Shown here piece after piece: positions 1-12,815 of a stretch of DNA of 64,000 bases. The translations under genes were made by a program, and so were the position numbers. The notes beneath the pieces are model-generated. The model saw only the letters and a list, made by a program, of their open reading frames with translations, made no database searches and had not been told where the DNA came from. The first letter of the stretch is position 1; every line of letters starts with the position of its first letter. Source of the DNA: Linnemannia hyalina (Eukaryota > Mortierellomycota > Mortierellomycetes > Mortierellales > Mortierellaceae); NCBI GenBank assembly GCA_019671135.1, contig JAHRHY010000002.1, positions 3,425,501-3,489,500 of the forward strand. Direction: 5' to 3'.

Positions 1-3000
1 GCAGTGCTATTATTAGCATTGTTGTTGGCGTTCCAGCCAGGCTTGGAGAGACGTTTGGCAGCGAGGGGTTGGAATCCATTGACGACTTTGCGGGGCGTGG
101 TCGAGTCGCGGTGTTCCTTAATTCGGGCCTGGTTCGAAAAGTGCTGATCAAATGAGACCAAGGGTCTAGAGGACAAGGGCGAAGGAGGGGACGTCGATTC
201 CAGCATGGTCGAAGACGAAGTAGAGGAAGCAGTGGCGTTGGCAGCGGCGGCTGCAACGGCAGCAGCAGCACCAGCAGAGTAGGAAAGACTAGCCCTTGGA
301 GGTGGGTAACTGGTCGACAAAAGACTGGTTCTCGGCTCCTCCAACATCGCCGACCTCCTGTTCATCACCATAGGCGCAGCTGGCGCAGGGGCAGCAGCAG
401 AAGTCGATTTGTCAGATCCGACGGCGACAGGGATCGCAGAAGCTGCAGCAGCGGAGTTGCGTATAGAATTGGGGCGCAAAGGTGATGGCGAGGGTGGAGG
501 CGAAGGAATCAGGCTGCGCCCATCCGTGAAATCTAAGCGAGGCTGCGTTGTCGACCCGGATCCAAAGCTCACGTCCGCGGCATCGTCCATAGTCTTGTTG
601 GCGCCCAAGGCTTCTTCAGCTCCTGCAATAACAGCAGCTGTCGCGGCCTCTGCTTCAGTCTTGGAATCATGGGCAACGCGGCTCAATGACGACGATGCAG
701 AGATCGAAGGCGAATAGGTGATTGCATCCGTAAGAGTTGCGCGCACAACAGCCATTGGAGTCGAACTATTGTTGGAAACTGTGACCGACGAGACACCACT
801 ACGAGACTGCATGATGGACGAGGGAGCGCTCATGGGGAACATATCCTTACGACCAGCATCCTTGACATTGTGATTCAATCCAGTGCGCGAGTGCGTTCCA
901 ATCAACTCCTGCTGATGCGACATATCATCCTGTGTCTCCTCGACAACCGACAGCGCCAATGGGCTGGCACGTCCAGTTCCTGCTGATGCCAAATCCTCCT
1001 GGCCATACCGCTCACGCTCTCCGCGCTCCATCTCAGCACCACGACGGGGCTGGCCAGGTGAGGCAGAAGGCGACTGGAACGTGTTCTTGGACAGCGACGT
1101 CCGCGATAAATTCAATGACGACTTCCGTGATCCAGATCCGCTATCCAGTGTCAGACCAAAGATGTTGCGGTCTCGCATGCTGCTGGTACTGCTCCGACGA
1201 CTGCTCAAACTGCCCAAGCTAGCACGCTTCGAGGGGGACACTGCCGAAGTTGGGCTGGCTGCATGAACCGCTGACGTAGAACCGCCACCGGCAGCGCCGC
1301 CTGTGATCCCTGTAGCTGTAGCGAACGTGGTTGCTGTGATAGGACTCGAGGGCTCTGACCGATCAGCCGCAGAGATGAGAGATCCCGACGACTCATTCGA
1401 ACGTCTGCTAAGCGAAGCAGCTGTAATGCTGGTTCGGCTGGTAGTACGCTTCTTGGGCCGAACCTCGTGCTCCTGGATGACTACCCCATCACCGAAAGTC
1501 TTGAGAGGCGGCAAAGGGGCCACATCTGTATGGCCGTCCTGGTTGCGCAATGGAGGCAGTGGTCTCTCCATTGCGTTCGACATAGCTCTTGATCGACCAC
1601 TGACAATCGACGATGTGGAGCTTTCTTGGCTAGCTCGCGAGGATCTGTTGGTCCTAGTCGCATAGCTAGAATCGACAGACGGTGATGGAGGTAGATGTGC
1701 TGAATCCTGCGGGAGTTGTTGACGAGAGATGCGGGATGGCGAGTTTACGACAGGAGACGACGGTGCAGATTTGGAGGGTTTGAATGACGAGAAGGCGGTC
1801 ATCAATGAGGGCATCGAGGCCTTAGATGCTTTGATCGATGGCTTCCGAGTGACATCCTTGTTAGCTCCAGTGTCCTTGAGAATGCCAAAGGGAGGTCCTG
1901 TTCCATTTACAGATGATGGGATCTGCAGAGAAGGTGCTGAGACCTGTCGCCTAGAGGCATCCGAGACGCGTCGAGAATGGCTTACTATAGTGCTGCCAGA
2001 AGTCGTGCTCGTTGCGGTGGCCGTTGAGCAGGTGCTGGTTGTTGAGTGATATGTGTCTGTCCGCTCCATTTTTTGCAGTACAGTCTTGTTCTTCTTTGAG
2101 CCAGAAGAAGTTGTGCCAATGTTCTTCTTGCGGGAACCGCTCGATTTCAGATGCGCACTAGCAGTCGCAGCCACGGCGGCTGCGACAATCTCATTGATCT
2201 CATCATCCTGACGGTGGGGGTGGTGCCTAGGGGTCGCTCCGCCCAAGGCGGCTAATGCATTCGAGCCGACTGGGCCACGAGGAGATGAAGGTGGTGAAGG
2301 AGAGTGTGCACGCTCAGGGTACGAAGGTTGGGCAACCAAGGCAGCCGCTGCAGCAGCCGCTGCTGTTGCTCGTTGTCTCTCCTCTGGTGTGATCTTGGCG
2401 GTGGACGACGAAAAGGAGGCGAGTCGCTGACGAATGCTCATTCCTGATGGTGCCGATGTTGCCAGTGTAGAAGATGACGTCGAACCGTTATTTGAGGGTA
2501 ATGAAGACGCTGATCCATGAGCTGATCCGCCTCCACTATGCGACTTCCAAATAGGCTGGAAGAAGCTGGCAGGGATGGCGGGAATTTGGGGTCGATTCTC
2601 TTCCGAGGATGATGCTGGACTCCTGGCTAATCCACCACTACCATTCACCGAAGAAGGGTCTGCAAAGGCTTCAGCAGTCGAGTAAGATCGTCCATTGATT
2701 TTCTTTGGCACCTTGGCAGTGTTCTGAACAACAGGCGTCTTGTTCAGGACAGTTCCTGAAGCGCTCTCAGAGATCCAAGTCATGAATCCGCCCTTCTTGT
2801 GATGAGTCGACGGGGTGTCTGGATCCAGATACTGGCTGACGTTGTGGTCGAGGTGGGGGTCGAGTATTGAGAGCTGGTCGGACGAGGCGGCAGCGCGGGC
2901 AGCCACCGAATGGGTAGTCGACTGTCCATTCTCAATAGCTAGTGAACTTGTACTGGCAGACTTGTACGACACCGCGCTCAGAGGGGAGTGAGTCGTCGGG

Positions 3001-3563
3001 TGCTGCAGCAGGTGTGGGTAGGGATGTGCTGGTGGGGCTGGTAATGGTTTGGGTGAGGCATAGGTTGTGCCAGAGTTGGTCGAGGAAGAAGGAGATCCTG
3101 TAAACGCCTTGGGTGGGATAGGCGATGGAGGGTGTGGTGATGCATGTCCAGAGTGAGGGTCGACATCGCTTCCTGTACTGCTGAAGAATCGATCCTTGAG
3201 GGAATGGAGAATCCCTTTGCTTTTCCGACGGGGTCTTTCGACATGTATCGTTGGCCCATCCCGCTCTGTCAGTTCCCAGGACGAATGTGGTGTTGACGAA
3301 GTCGAAACAGAGACTCCGCTATCCTGCACCGGCCGCTCAGGCTTGACTTGGCCCGCTCCCGTTGCTCCCGAGAGAGCCTCGGCGGAAATGGGAGGCAACT
3401 CCTTCATCTCAAAAGGATGTACCTTGCTGGGCTGGACCTCAGCAAGAGAGATCTTCTCCTTCTCCAACTGTTGCTTCTCCACCCTGAGCAGTTCAGCCTC
3501 CAGCTTGTACTTGTCCAACAGTTCCTTCAGTTCCACTGTCTGACGTTGTAGTTCCGAGTTATC

Positions 3564-3595
<32 letters not shown>

Positions 3596-6483
3596 CCTGT
3601 TGCTGCTGATGCAATTGGTGAGGATGAATAGGGTATGTCTGTTGTTGTATGCTGATCTGAGGGAGCAACAGGTTGACTTGACTTGACGTCGGACTAGGAT
3701 CAGACATAGGGCGGGGAGACTTCTTGCCATTCTCTCCCATCATCGCCAGCGCACCGTTAGGAATTCCGCCAGTCGATCCAACTCCGGTCAAAGTGGCCGT
3801 CTCAACCAGAGCAATACTTTGCTCCCACTCCAGAGACGTTCCATTGTCGATCGCTCGCTGCTTCACTTGTTCCATGAGTAGACACCAGAGTCCGTATCCC
3901 GGATCGCATGACTGGGCAGGAACTGACTTTGAAAAGATCTCGGCGTCGAGACCAATCTTCTCAAGGACCATGAGAAGTCGTTGTTCGAAGGAGTTTGCTG
4001 GGAAATAGCTTGATCCCGATCCTCCTATCCGTGCGCCTGCCGATCCATTACCGTCCATAGTTCCTGCAGACTCGAAACGTGGAAAACTCTTGTTCACCAT
4101 CGGTGAGGGCGATGGCAGAGGTGATGAGATTGGCGAAGGTACTGGAGGTCCCCCCGGTGAAGAGGCCCTCAGCATATCGCCCAGAGGGTTGAATGTATAA
4201 GGCGACTGATTACCCCAGACGCCATAGGGGTATTGGGCCAAGGGTGATGGGAACTGGGGTGACCCTGATCCTGAGTAAATATCGCCGGGCCGTTGACTCG
4301 CAACCGGGTGAATCTCGCGCTTCGTCAAAGATCCTTGGCGTCCGTGTCCTGTATGCGCGTCCTGTTGCTCCATCGATAGCTTTCCGTCGCCCTCGCCTGC
4401 TGCACCACTGCCCCCGCCTTCCTCGTCGTCGTCTGAACGGGGCATCCACCAGGAGTGAGCCAAGATTTGCTCAATTGTGAACCGCTCCTTAGGATCCTCC
4501 TTCAATATACTCTGAATCAAATCTTGAGCGTCTATTACGGACAAAGGGGTTCATAAAAGAGGCGTCAGGCAGGGGAAGTAAAACAGATATTGAACTTCTC
4601 ATTTCGTACGGGGGTCGTCTAATAAAAATCCAGGGGTATGCTAACAATAACAAGGCATGAAGGAGGTTGTCTCGTTACCTTTACAGAAGAGCTCGTTAGG
4701 CATTTCATAATCGAGGTCCACGATCTTGTCCTGGACCACGGTTTCATTATCGTCATCAAAGGGCAGGTAACCCGCCAGAAGCGTGTAGAGAATGACACCC
4801 AGGGACCAAATATCAGCCTCTGTTATAATGGCAACCACATAGGGAAGAAGTAAAAAAGAGAGCAAATTTAGGATGTGAGCACAATCAGTAAGAACAATTA
4901 GTATAAGTGGGGGAGGCAAACGAAAAAAGAGTAAGGGTCCGCATTGGATGAAACAAGATGGGAGAGGGCAGGCAGGAAAGGAAGGGAGAGAGAACCAAGA
5001 GGGGAGAGGGGGGAAGAGACCATGCAATGGCATTTCATCCCGCTTCGTTTTTGTTGCCGCCAGGTTAACAACACCATCTCATCCTCTTGACAGTAAAGAA
5101 CGACTCTAGAGGAGTTTGCTATTCTTGAGCTCCTGTTCTTTGTCCTCAGTTCATTCCTGTGTCTGTTCCTCATTGGAATGCGCTATTGTTGCTTTACCTG
5201 GTCCGGAGTACTTTTTGCCAACAATGATCTCGGGGGCCGTATAGGCTGCAGAGCCGCAGTAGGACTCGAGCAGCTTCTTGGACTCGCACTCCCTTGTGAA
5301 CCCGAAGTCGATGAGCTTGATGTTGTTCTGGCTGTCCAGCAGAATGTTCTCAAGCTTGAGGTCTCGATGGACAATCTTGCGAGAATGACAGTATTGGATT
5401 GCCAGACATATTTGCCGGAACCACCGCTTTGCCAGCGAGGGTTTACACCGTCCATCTCGAATAAGGGCCTCGAGGAGCTCGCCCTTGGGGCAGTACTCTG
5501 TTACCAGGTAGATCTTGGATTCTGTGGTGAGGACTTCATGTAAGTGGGCGATATAGGGGTGTGTCAGACAGCGCCAGTGGTAGATCTCTCGGGTGATGAT
5601 GGCTGCATGAGATTTGGCCACAATTTTGACTGCGACCTGCTGTCCTGTTAATGCGTGCGTTGCTAGCTTGACCTTGCCATATGTGCCTAATGGAAAGACA
5701 ACCGAGCGAAAGAATGTTTTTAATGTGAGTTGAGTAAGTGTTTTGGTATAAATGCGCGAGAGTGAAGATGAGGATAGGGATTCGATGCAAGTGAGCACCC
5801 ATCGCCAATGCTCTCTCCCTCTACTTTCTCTTTTCGCTTGGTTGTTGGCTCACGCCTTATTCCAGGCTAACTGATGGATGAGATGGTGATGTGCAGTGGA
5901 TATGAGAACTGCATAAGAAATGAAAAGCTCACTGCAAATGCCGGATCCTCGTCTTTTTCCTTATGCTGTTCGTGGTATAAGGTACGGCTTTTCCATATGT
6001 ACCTCCCCTCCCCTCAACTTGACCCTGTTTCTTTTTTTTTGCTCGTTGTTTTTCCTTCTTTTGCTCAGAGCCACCCCTGTCCGACATGTGCTTAAAGGTC
6101 TCTCTTGAGAGTGGACAGGCAGGGTGTCACTGTGATAGCATATTTCCTGTTGTGTACACGGACACGCAACTCTGTTTTTTATCACTGTTTTCCCTTCTCC
6201 CTCGCTTTCTGTTGTGTCTCTTTTCCTTATCCTGTGTCGCCATCGTCTGTTGATGATTGTTGAAGTTGATGTCGTACAACCGATAACCAATCCCAATTAT
6301 GCAAATGTCGAGAGCAACGGCAGCAGAAAAGAAGAGAGAGAAGGAAGGAACAATGGGATATGTCGCAAGGCATGACGATGAGAGGAATGTCTTTTGGTTA
6401 CCTTGGCCGACCAATTGACCGAGATGGTAGTTGCCAACGGTCTTGACTTGGTTCGACTGGAGATCCTTGAAGAGGTCATTCAA
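1..6483 (-). CDS. KIN4-like serine/threonine protein kinase with very long disordered tail (3' end outside window)
   Basis: Exons 6483-6402, 5686-5198, 4819-4679 and 4531-1; the frame is still open at base 1, so at least about 1,745 residues. The kinase domain starts almost at the N terminus: glycine loop around residues 26-33 (GQGTYGKV), lysine K48, catalytic loop HRDLKLEN at 134-141, DFG at 154-156, then [11 protein letters not shown] and [13 protein letters not shown]. The tract [19 protein letters not shown] plus YLPFDDD matches the fungal KIN4/FRK1 branch of CAMK-like kinases, which in budding yeast acts in the spindle position checkpoint. Exon 4 (about 1,500 codons) is Ser/Pro/Ala/Thr-rich with a poly-Gln run near 3570-3600 followed by a short coiled coil; no second domain is recognised. 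The first intron (715 nt) is unusually long. The start is the only Met upstream of the glycine loop in exon 1. KIN4 assignment is by motif resemblance; exact function is inferred. Confidence 0.85.
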
Positions 6484-9222
6484 GTCTGCTGCAAGCTAGT
6501 GAAGTGATAAAGATAATAAAGCATACAAGCAATTGACAGGTGCTGGGTCAGTTTTTTTTCTTTTGTTTTGATTCTCCTAGAATTGTGCTCGATCCCCTAT
6601 CCCTATCCAGCTCCTGATATTGTTCTTTCTTCCTTGTGTAGAGTGAGCGTGCATGCTTGCGTGTCTCTCCCTGCGTCTGTGTTGCAAGAGATATGAAAAC
6701 AACGAGTTGAGTTGAGCGAGAGAACTATCCCTGCTGTTGTCGTTTGTTGTTTGCGTATATATTCTGTTGTGGTCAAAAAGGGAGCATAAGAAAGAGATAT
6801 AAAAAAAAGGGGGCAGCCAATATGTTGGGATGGCCAACAACACAAAAGAACAAACAATGGATACTGAAGCCCAGTCAACACAATTGCTCCTAAGAACAAC
6901 ACAAAAAAGACGAATGCAATAAAGGTGACTAAACTGCAAGACAGAGTTTTCTTTGCTGCAATAGTCTGTTTGCTGTCGTCATGCTTATCATTCAAAAGGG
7001 ATGAAGAAGGGATCGAATGCCTGGACAAAGACAGAGAGTGTGTGTACAAAAATGGTTGCACAGTTGTTGTCGTTCGTTTGTTCGTTTCGTGTACTGGTGT
7101 CGATAGTGAATTGATCGCTATCTGTTGCCACTGAACGAAAGCTTTGTTGAGGTGCGTTGCTAGGCTGGACTCGTTGTTGTGCGGTTGTTTGCTATCCATT
7201 GCCACCTCGGCACAAGCGTTTGTTGAAGTCGGTTGGCTCCTCTGGTTGGTTGGTTCGTCTTCAAAGGAGTTCTTTGTCAGAAAAAAAACGGCACCAGTAA
7301 CAAGAGTCGAGGGCAGAGAGGGATAATGGTAATAGGGTGTGCGGGATACTAAAAATGAAGGGAGATGTCGCTGTATGTTGTACCTTGGCCCTTTGGTTCC
7401 TTGCTGCTGGTCTGTTTGAACCCATCTCGTTCGTTCAAGTCAACTTTGCGATCGCTCTCTTTTTTGTTGTTTTTTGTGTGTCTGTTTTCCGTTGGGAAAC
7501 GAGAGGAGAGTGTTTGTAATAGGGATGAGCAGCAACACTTTTGAAGAGTAGGTGATGTCGGGTCAGGTTAATTGGTTGGTGAGAATGGTGGTTGGCTCCC
7601 TTGTGTGTCGTATCGTTGATAGGTTGGTCGTATTATGATATGTCGTTAAAAGTAAGAAGAGAAAGAAAGAAAAAGACAAAAAGCGAGGCAGGGAGAGGGG
7701 TATGTTGGTCTTGTCAGTCTTGAATAGATGTGGATGGGGTCGTGAGTTGGGAAGAGGAGCGAGGGGGTATGGATGAGGGAATGGTAATTAAGAAACAAAT
7801 GAGAGCGGAAGGAGAGGAAGATGATGGCGGAGCGAAGGAGAGGGAATTAAAAGGGAACAAGAGGCGAGGAGAAGAAGGAAGGAGAGGGAGAATGGGGTAA
7901 TGGGAAGGGGACGAAGGGAAGAGGAAGAAAAGAAAAGAGAAGAAAAGGAGGAAAAGGGAAAGTAAAGAGAGATACAAATGAATAAGAAAAAAAAAGCTAA
8001 AAAGGGTGCAGACTCGGAGGAGAAAAATGTATCGAGGACACTCATACACAGATGGAAGAGGAAGGAGAAGAAAAGAGCCAAATCCACACTTGTCGATAGA
8101 AGAGAGAGAGAGAGGGACAGAGAGAGAGAGAGAAAGAGAGAGAGAAGAGAGCATCATCGAATATATGCGGATGGGTTGGCTGCTGAGGATTGATGATGGT
8201 TCATGTAGGCTATTCGGAACTGTGGTACATGGAGCTGTAAAGAATAGGGGCTGATGACGATGAAGATGATAATGGTGATGACGATTGATACCTCTTGTCT
8301 CCCACTCTTGCGGGAAGAGAACAGAGCTTAAAAAAAAGAAGAAAAAAAAAAAAAGAGTCAAAAGTGACGAATGTTCTCTACAGTACAGTCGCATACAAGA
8401 AGAAAGCGAAGGAAGAGAAGTATTTACTTTGACAAGCAACAGGTTGCAGGTGCGACGGGGGGTGGTACAGAGAGAAACAGGCCAGAGTGCAACGAGACAT
8501 GGACCAGACAATCAGAGAAAAGGTCATGCCCGCTGTGCAAACATTAAAGAAGAATAATAATAGTAATAATAATATGCCATGTGTGTATCCTGTGTAGGGG
8601 AAGGGTGCAGTAAGATGAGACCCGATGGGTTGAAATAAAGACATTTCATGTGTTGCAGGAGAATAGTAATAATGGAAGTAGCGTGGTTCATGTACTGTGC
8701 AGTGTGCCAGACGGTTGCCTAACGGACATGAACAAAACAAACAAACAATCGGATGCGGGTCGCTCTCGTTCTGACTACCCGAAAGGGATACCACCTCTCT
8801 TGCTCCTTGGCTTGGCTTGCTGTTTGCTGTTGAACTTGACCATCATACAGCAATACAGCAATACAGCAATACAGCATGGTGTCTATTCTTGGCACCTTCT
8901 CCACTAGCCCGTACAGGGAGAAAAAAGTGCGGCTGTGTCCCAGGCATCAACAACATCCATCGAAATTTATTTTTGTTTGAGAGCATTTTCTTTTTTTTCT
9001 TCACTTGATGGATTGATCGGTGCCTCCACCGCCTGTGGAAAGAAAGACACCCTCCTTGTTCCTTGTGCCTGAAATCCAAAACCACTCCACTCCCTGCTGG
9101 TGTACCAACTCAAATACTCTATCCTAATGTCACTCTCGCTCTTTGCAACATGAACGAACCCGCACACTCACTCACGGATCGTACTCCCGAGCCAACGAAC
9201 GCCTTATTTCACTAATTGCTCT

Positions 9223-9316
<94 letters not shown>

Positions 9317-9690
9317 CTTTTTCCCTCGGCATTCATGCCTTCTCTATTCCTCCTTCCTTCATTCCTCCCTTCTTCCCTTCCTACGTCTACTTCTACTTCC
9401 TCCTCTAGCTTGTCGTTGGCACACCATTATTGACAATCATTATTATTGACTGCTCCTCCTCTCTCTCTCTCTCTCTCTCGTGTGCAACATAGTCCTACAT
9501 ACACTACACCAAAGGAGAAATACCTGGAACCATCCCTAAGCCCTACTCTATCTTCTACTCTTCGACACAGCCTATCTTCTTCTCCCTCTTTCTCACTTTC
9601 ACCTCTCATCCATTTTTGCCCTTTTTGTCACCTTGTATATCATACCTCGCATTCACATTCACACTCACATTCACATTCACAACCAACTGA
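6484..9690. promoter_or_regulatory. Divergent intergenic region between the KIN4-like and arrestin genes
   Basis: About 3.2 kb between two genes transcribed away from each other. It is purine-rich on the plus strand around 7660-8160 and pyrimidine-rich from 9180 onwards, the usual look of promoter and leader DNA here. It contains a purine microsatellite near 8102-8150, an octamer repeat (ATACAGCA-type, four units) at about 8846-8877 and the long CT tract annotated separately. Open frames here are low-complexity and unsupported. Confidence 0.5.
9224..9312. repeat. (CT)n microsatellite
   Basis: Uninterrupted CT dinucleotide run of about 44 units, roughly 380 bp upstream of the arrestin start codon. 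Such polypurine/polypyrimidine tracts are common in fungal promoters and are length-variable. Confidence 0.97.
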
Positions 9691-12418
9691 ATGAAGAAGC
9701 TGTTCATTGACCTCGACGAAGACGCCATCAAGGCAACACCCTTTCGTCCGGGAGACACTTTCACCGGTTAGTCCTCTACTCTCTCCCCCTTACCCCTACT
9801 CCATTGTTTCAACTGCCTCTTCTATTACAAACAACGACAACAACAACAGCACAGGACACTGACAGGCGTCAATTGGATCGCTTCCATCAATAGGCAAAGT
9901 CAACTTCAACACAAGCGCTAGTCTAAGATACACCTGTATCAAGGTCAGGTTCGTCGGACTGGTGTCGACCAAGGTCGCCAAGTCTATCGAGGAGGTCTAT
10001 GTCCTCAACCTGCAGACCGTCCTCCTCGGCAACCCCAACAACGCCACCACCTCTGTCCTCGACGAGGGCAAGCACAGCTGGCCTTTCCATTTCACTGTTC
10101 CCCTGCAGCATCTCCCTTCCTCCGGCAAGGTAACCAATTTTTCACTTTTTTTTCGTCTCTTGCTCATTCTTTGTTATTGTTGGTTTTCGAAGCTGTGCTA
10201 TGAATATGGGTTGCCAAGTTTCTCTGTTTGTCGGATTCTCATTCATTGCCGACAATTCAATTGGCGCCAACCAAACGACGAAGGCGCCTGAACACTAATA
10301 TCATATTCTCATTTGTATGTTAAAGTATCGCCATGGAACGGTAAAGTACACGTTGACCGCAGTCGTGACCTCAACAAAGTTCCTCGGTGGAGTACAGGAT
10401 ATCAAATTCAACAAAAACATCGATCTCGTTGACCACGTCCACGACTCCAACTACTCCAACGCCGTCTCCATCGTCGGCTCAAGTAGCACAAAAATGTACA
10501 CCAACAACGACCGACACCTGGCCACCGCTGCAGTCTCCATCGCCAGATCTGCCTACCGACCAGGTCAGGTCCTTACACTGTCTGTCGATCTCGCTCACCC
10601 TCAAAAGATCCGTCGGGACCCAGGATGCTGGATTCAACTGATCCGCAAGGAATCATACTCCGCCAAAGAGTACGTTTCGTTTCACTGTCATCTGTTCATC
10701 TTTTTTCCATTCCTTGGTATTTGAGCTACCGATTAACCAGTTCCATTCTTCACGATAGGCAAATGAGAGAGTACAGTCATGTTATCGCGGCTTCAGCACA
10801 CGCTATCAAGCTCGAGTCGGGATCCCACACAGGAAAGATTCTCGCCGAGATCACCCTCCCTATCGACGCAACTCCAACCATGGACACCACCAAGATCATC
10901 TCGATCCAATATCACATCCTATTCCTCTTCGACATGAGATCTCAGACTGGATTCTTTGAGCGCAAGTCCAAAAAGACGGTCAACCAGAAACTGCGGAAAA
11001 AGATCCTTGACTCTCCTGGAGGGTTTGAGGTATACCTCCCCATCATCATGGACATTGTTGCAGAGGCTCGCCCCCCGCTGGAGATGTCAATGGAATACCA
11101 AGCACTGGTCGCGGAGGAGGCAAGGGAACGCGACTCGTTCTACGGAAACCCCTACGACTCTATCGTTGTCTCCACCAATCAACTCTCCATTTCTCCAGCC
11201 CCAGCTCCATTCGGCCAGGATTACTTCTCTTCACCTGTCCTTTCTGCATCAAAATCGCCATCCTTATTCTCAGCTTCTTCACCCTCGCCAACATTATACC
11301 CGATCTCTTCGCCCTCGCAAGCATCCTTTTCTGTCTCGTCACCTTCGACACCGCCCCCAGCAGTTTCAAGGATACAGGACCCATTCAGTGCTTCGTCAAA
11401 GGCAGCCTATATCCCTCAGACGAAATATGAACGCGTGGTGCCTCCGCGCTACAGCACACTGTTACCGTCTTTTAAACCCAGAGGGGGCGAGTCGTCTCAA
11501 GGACCAAGTTCAATGGCAGGTGAACCATCGTCATCAAGGAGCCACACACTTCCTATTCACCTCCCCTACTCTTCTTCGTCCTCTTCCTCTTCGCCATTCA
11601 GGACGAGCACAAACCCGATTACGGACAATGATTTATTCTTCAAGCCACTGCCGACAATCCCACCACCTGAAGTCAACACCCTTTCACCATCCTCGTCAAC
11701 AGAGCAACATAAGCAGCTGGCATTATCGTCATCGGTTGCCCCATGTGGCTCTACTGCGGGGTATACAGCTACAACTAACGACTCGAGAGTCCCAGGATCA
11801 TTCAGTACCTTGAGCGGCAATCCACGGTCAGCATTACCAACACATTATAGTCATAATGGAGGCAGCAATGTCAGTTCTTATGGATACTACCCAGAAAAGT
11901 CAGCACCACTACCGGATGAGTCTCTCTATTTTTCTCGACCCGCAGCAGCTCCTGTGCAACAGAATGCAACTGCCCCGAACGCAGTTGATCTAGGAGTCGG
12001 CCCCATGTCGCCGTCGACGTCATATTCATACGTCGCACCGCCTTCAGCAGCATCACCGGCACTTTCGTTCTCCAACGTTAGTTCTTCGAACTCGGCTACA
12101 ATTATGAACCACGACTACAGAACATACATTTCCCCACCACTGCAGCAAGGAACGTCAGGATACCAGTCAATACCGCCCCAGCCAACATCATTCCAATACA
12201 ACCCTATGGCTTCTGCCTCTGCACCACGTCTCTATTCACCGGACTATAGCCAAACGACTGAGCCGGTACCTGCGGTTCCGTTGAGTGCATCTTCTATCCC
12301 TTCGATACCCTCCATGCCCCCTCGTCCACCGGCGGACGCGGGTCAGTCTGACCAGTTCCGCCGCTACAAGCTGACAGACCACCCAAGCCCTCAGCCTGTC
12401 TCTCCTTACATGCATTGA
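9691..12418 (+). CDS. Arrestin-like trafficking adaptor
   Basis: Four exons: 9691-9766, 9894-10129, 10326-10669, 10759-12418; 771 residues. Residues 1 to about 330 look like a two-lobed arrestin fold: RPGDTFTG, the SASLRYTCIKVRFVGL strand pair and HSWPFHFTVPL in the N lobe, then YRPGQVLTLSVDL and the KIISIQYHILFLFDM segment in the C lobe. The rest is Ser/Pro/Thr-rich and probably disordered. A PPxY motif (PPRY, residues about 447-450, bases 11441-11452) is what fungal alpha-arrestins use to bind WW domains of Rsp5/Nedd4-type ubiquitin ligases, so a role in ubiquitin-dependent endocytosis of plasma-membrane proteins is likely. The start is the first in-frame Met of an exon whose donor joins smoothly to exon 2. 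BCKDHB follows in the same direction about 400 bp downstream. The target cargo cannot be told. Confidence 0.88.
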
Positions 12419-12815
12419 GACCCAAGTATTCAAATAAACCTCGATGTCAGTCTTTTTCGCCACCATCATAGAGTGAAGGAAGGAGGAAGCTTCCAGTGAT
12501 CGCATGGGCTGCATTCACCTTTTACTTTCCCACGGGTGGCAATTTCTTTTCTGAAGAAGGAGCGTGCGAAAGAAGTCAAGGCACCGCCTTGCTTTGAACT
12601 TCCTCCCCCACACCCCACAGTCAGTCCAGCCCGCAGCGCCCTCCACTCTCTTCTTGCTTTTTTTTTTTTTTTATCATCTCATTCCTCTCGACTCATTTCA
12701 TTCCCACCCTCCTCCTCCCACTCTCTCGTCATCACACATACCCTTTTCTCGAACCCCTCACTCCCATCCGCCTCACCTCTTTCACTCATACACGCATCCT
12801 AGTCACACATACGCA

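Noticed and set aside
7714..8511. 265-residue open frame on the minus strand upstream of the KIN4-like gene
   Set aside because: Translation is almost only Ser, Leu, Phe and Pro from a purine-run strand; it is promoter low-complexity DNA without splice logic or motifs.
10956..11813. 285-residue overlapping frame inside the arrestin last exon
   Set aside because: Shadow of the Ser/Pro-rich arrestin tail; His/Arg-rich composition typical of an out-of-frame reading.
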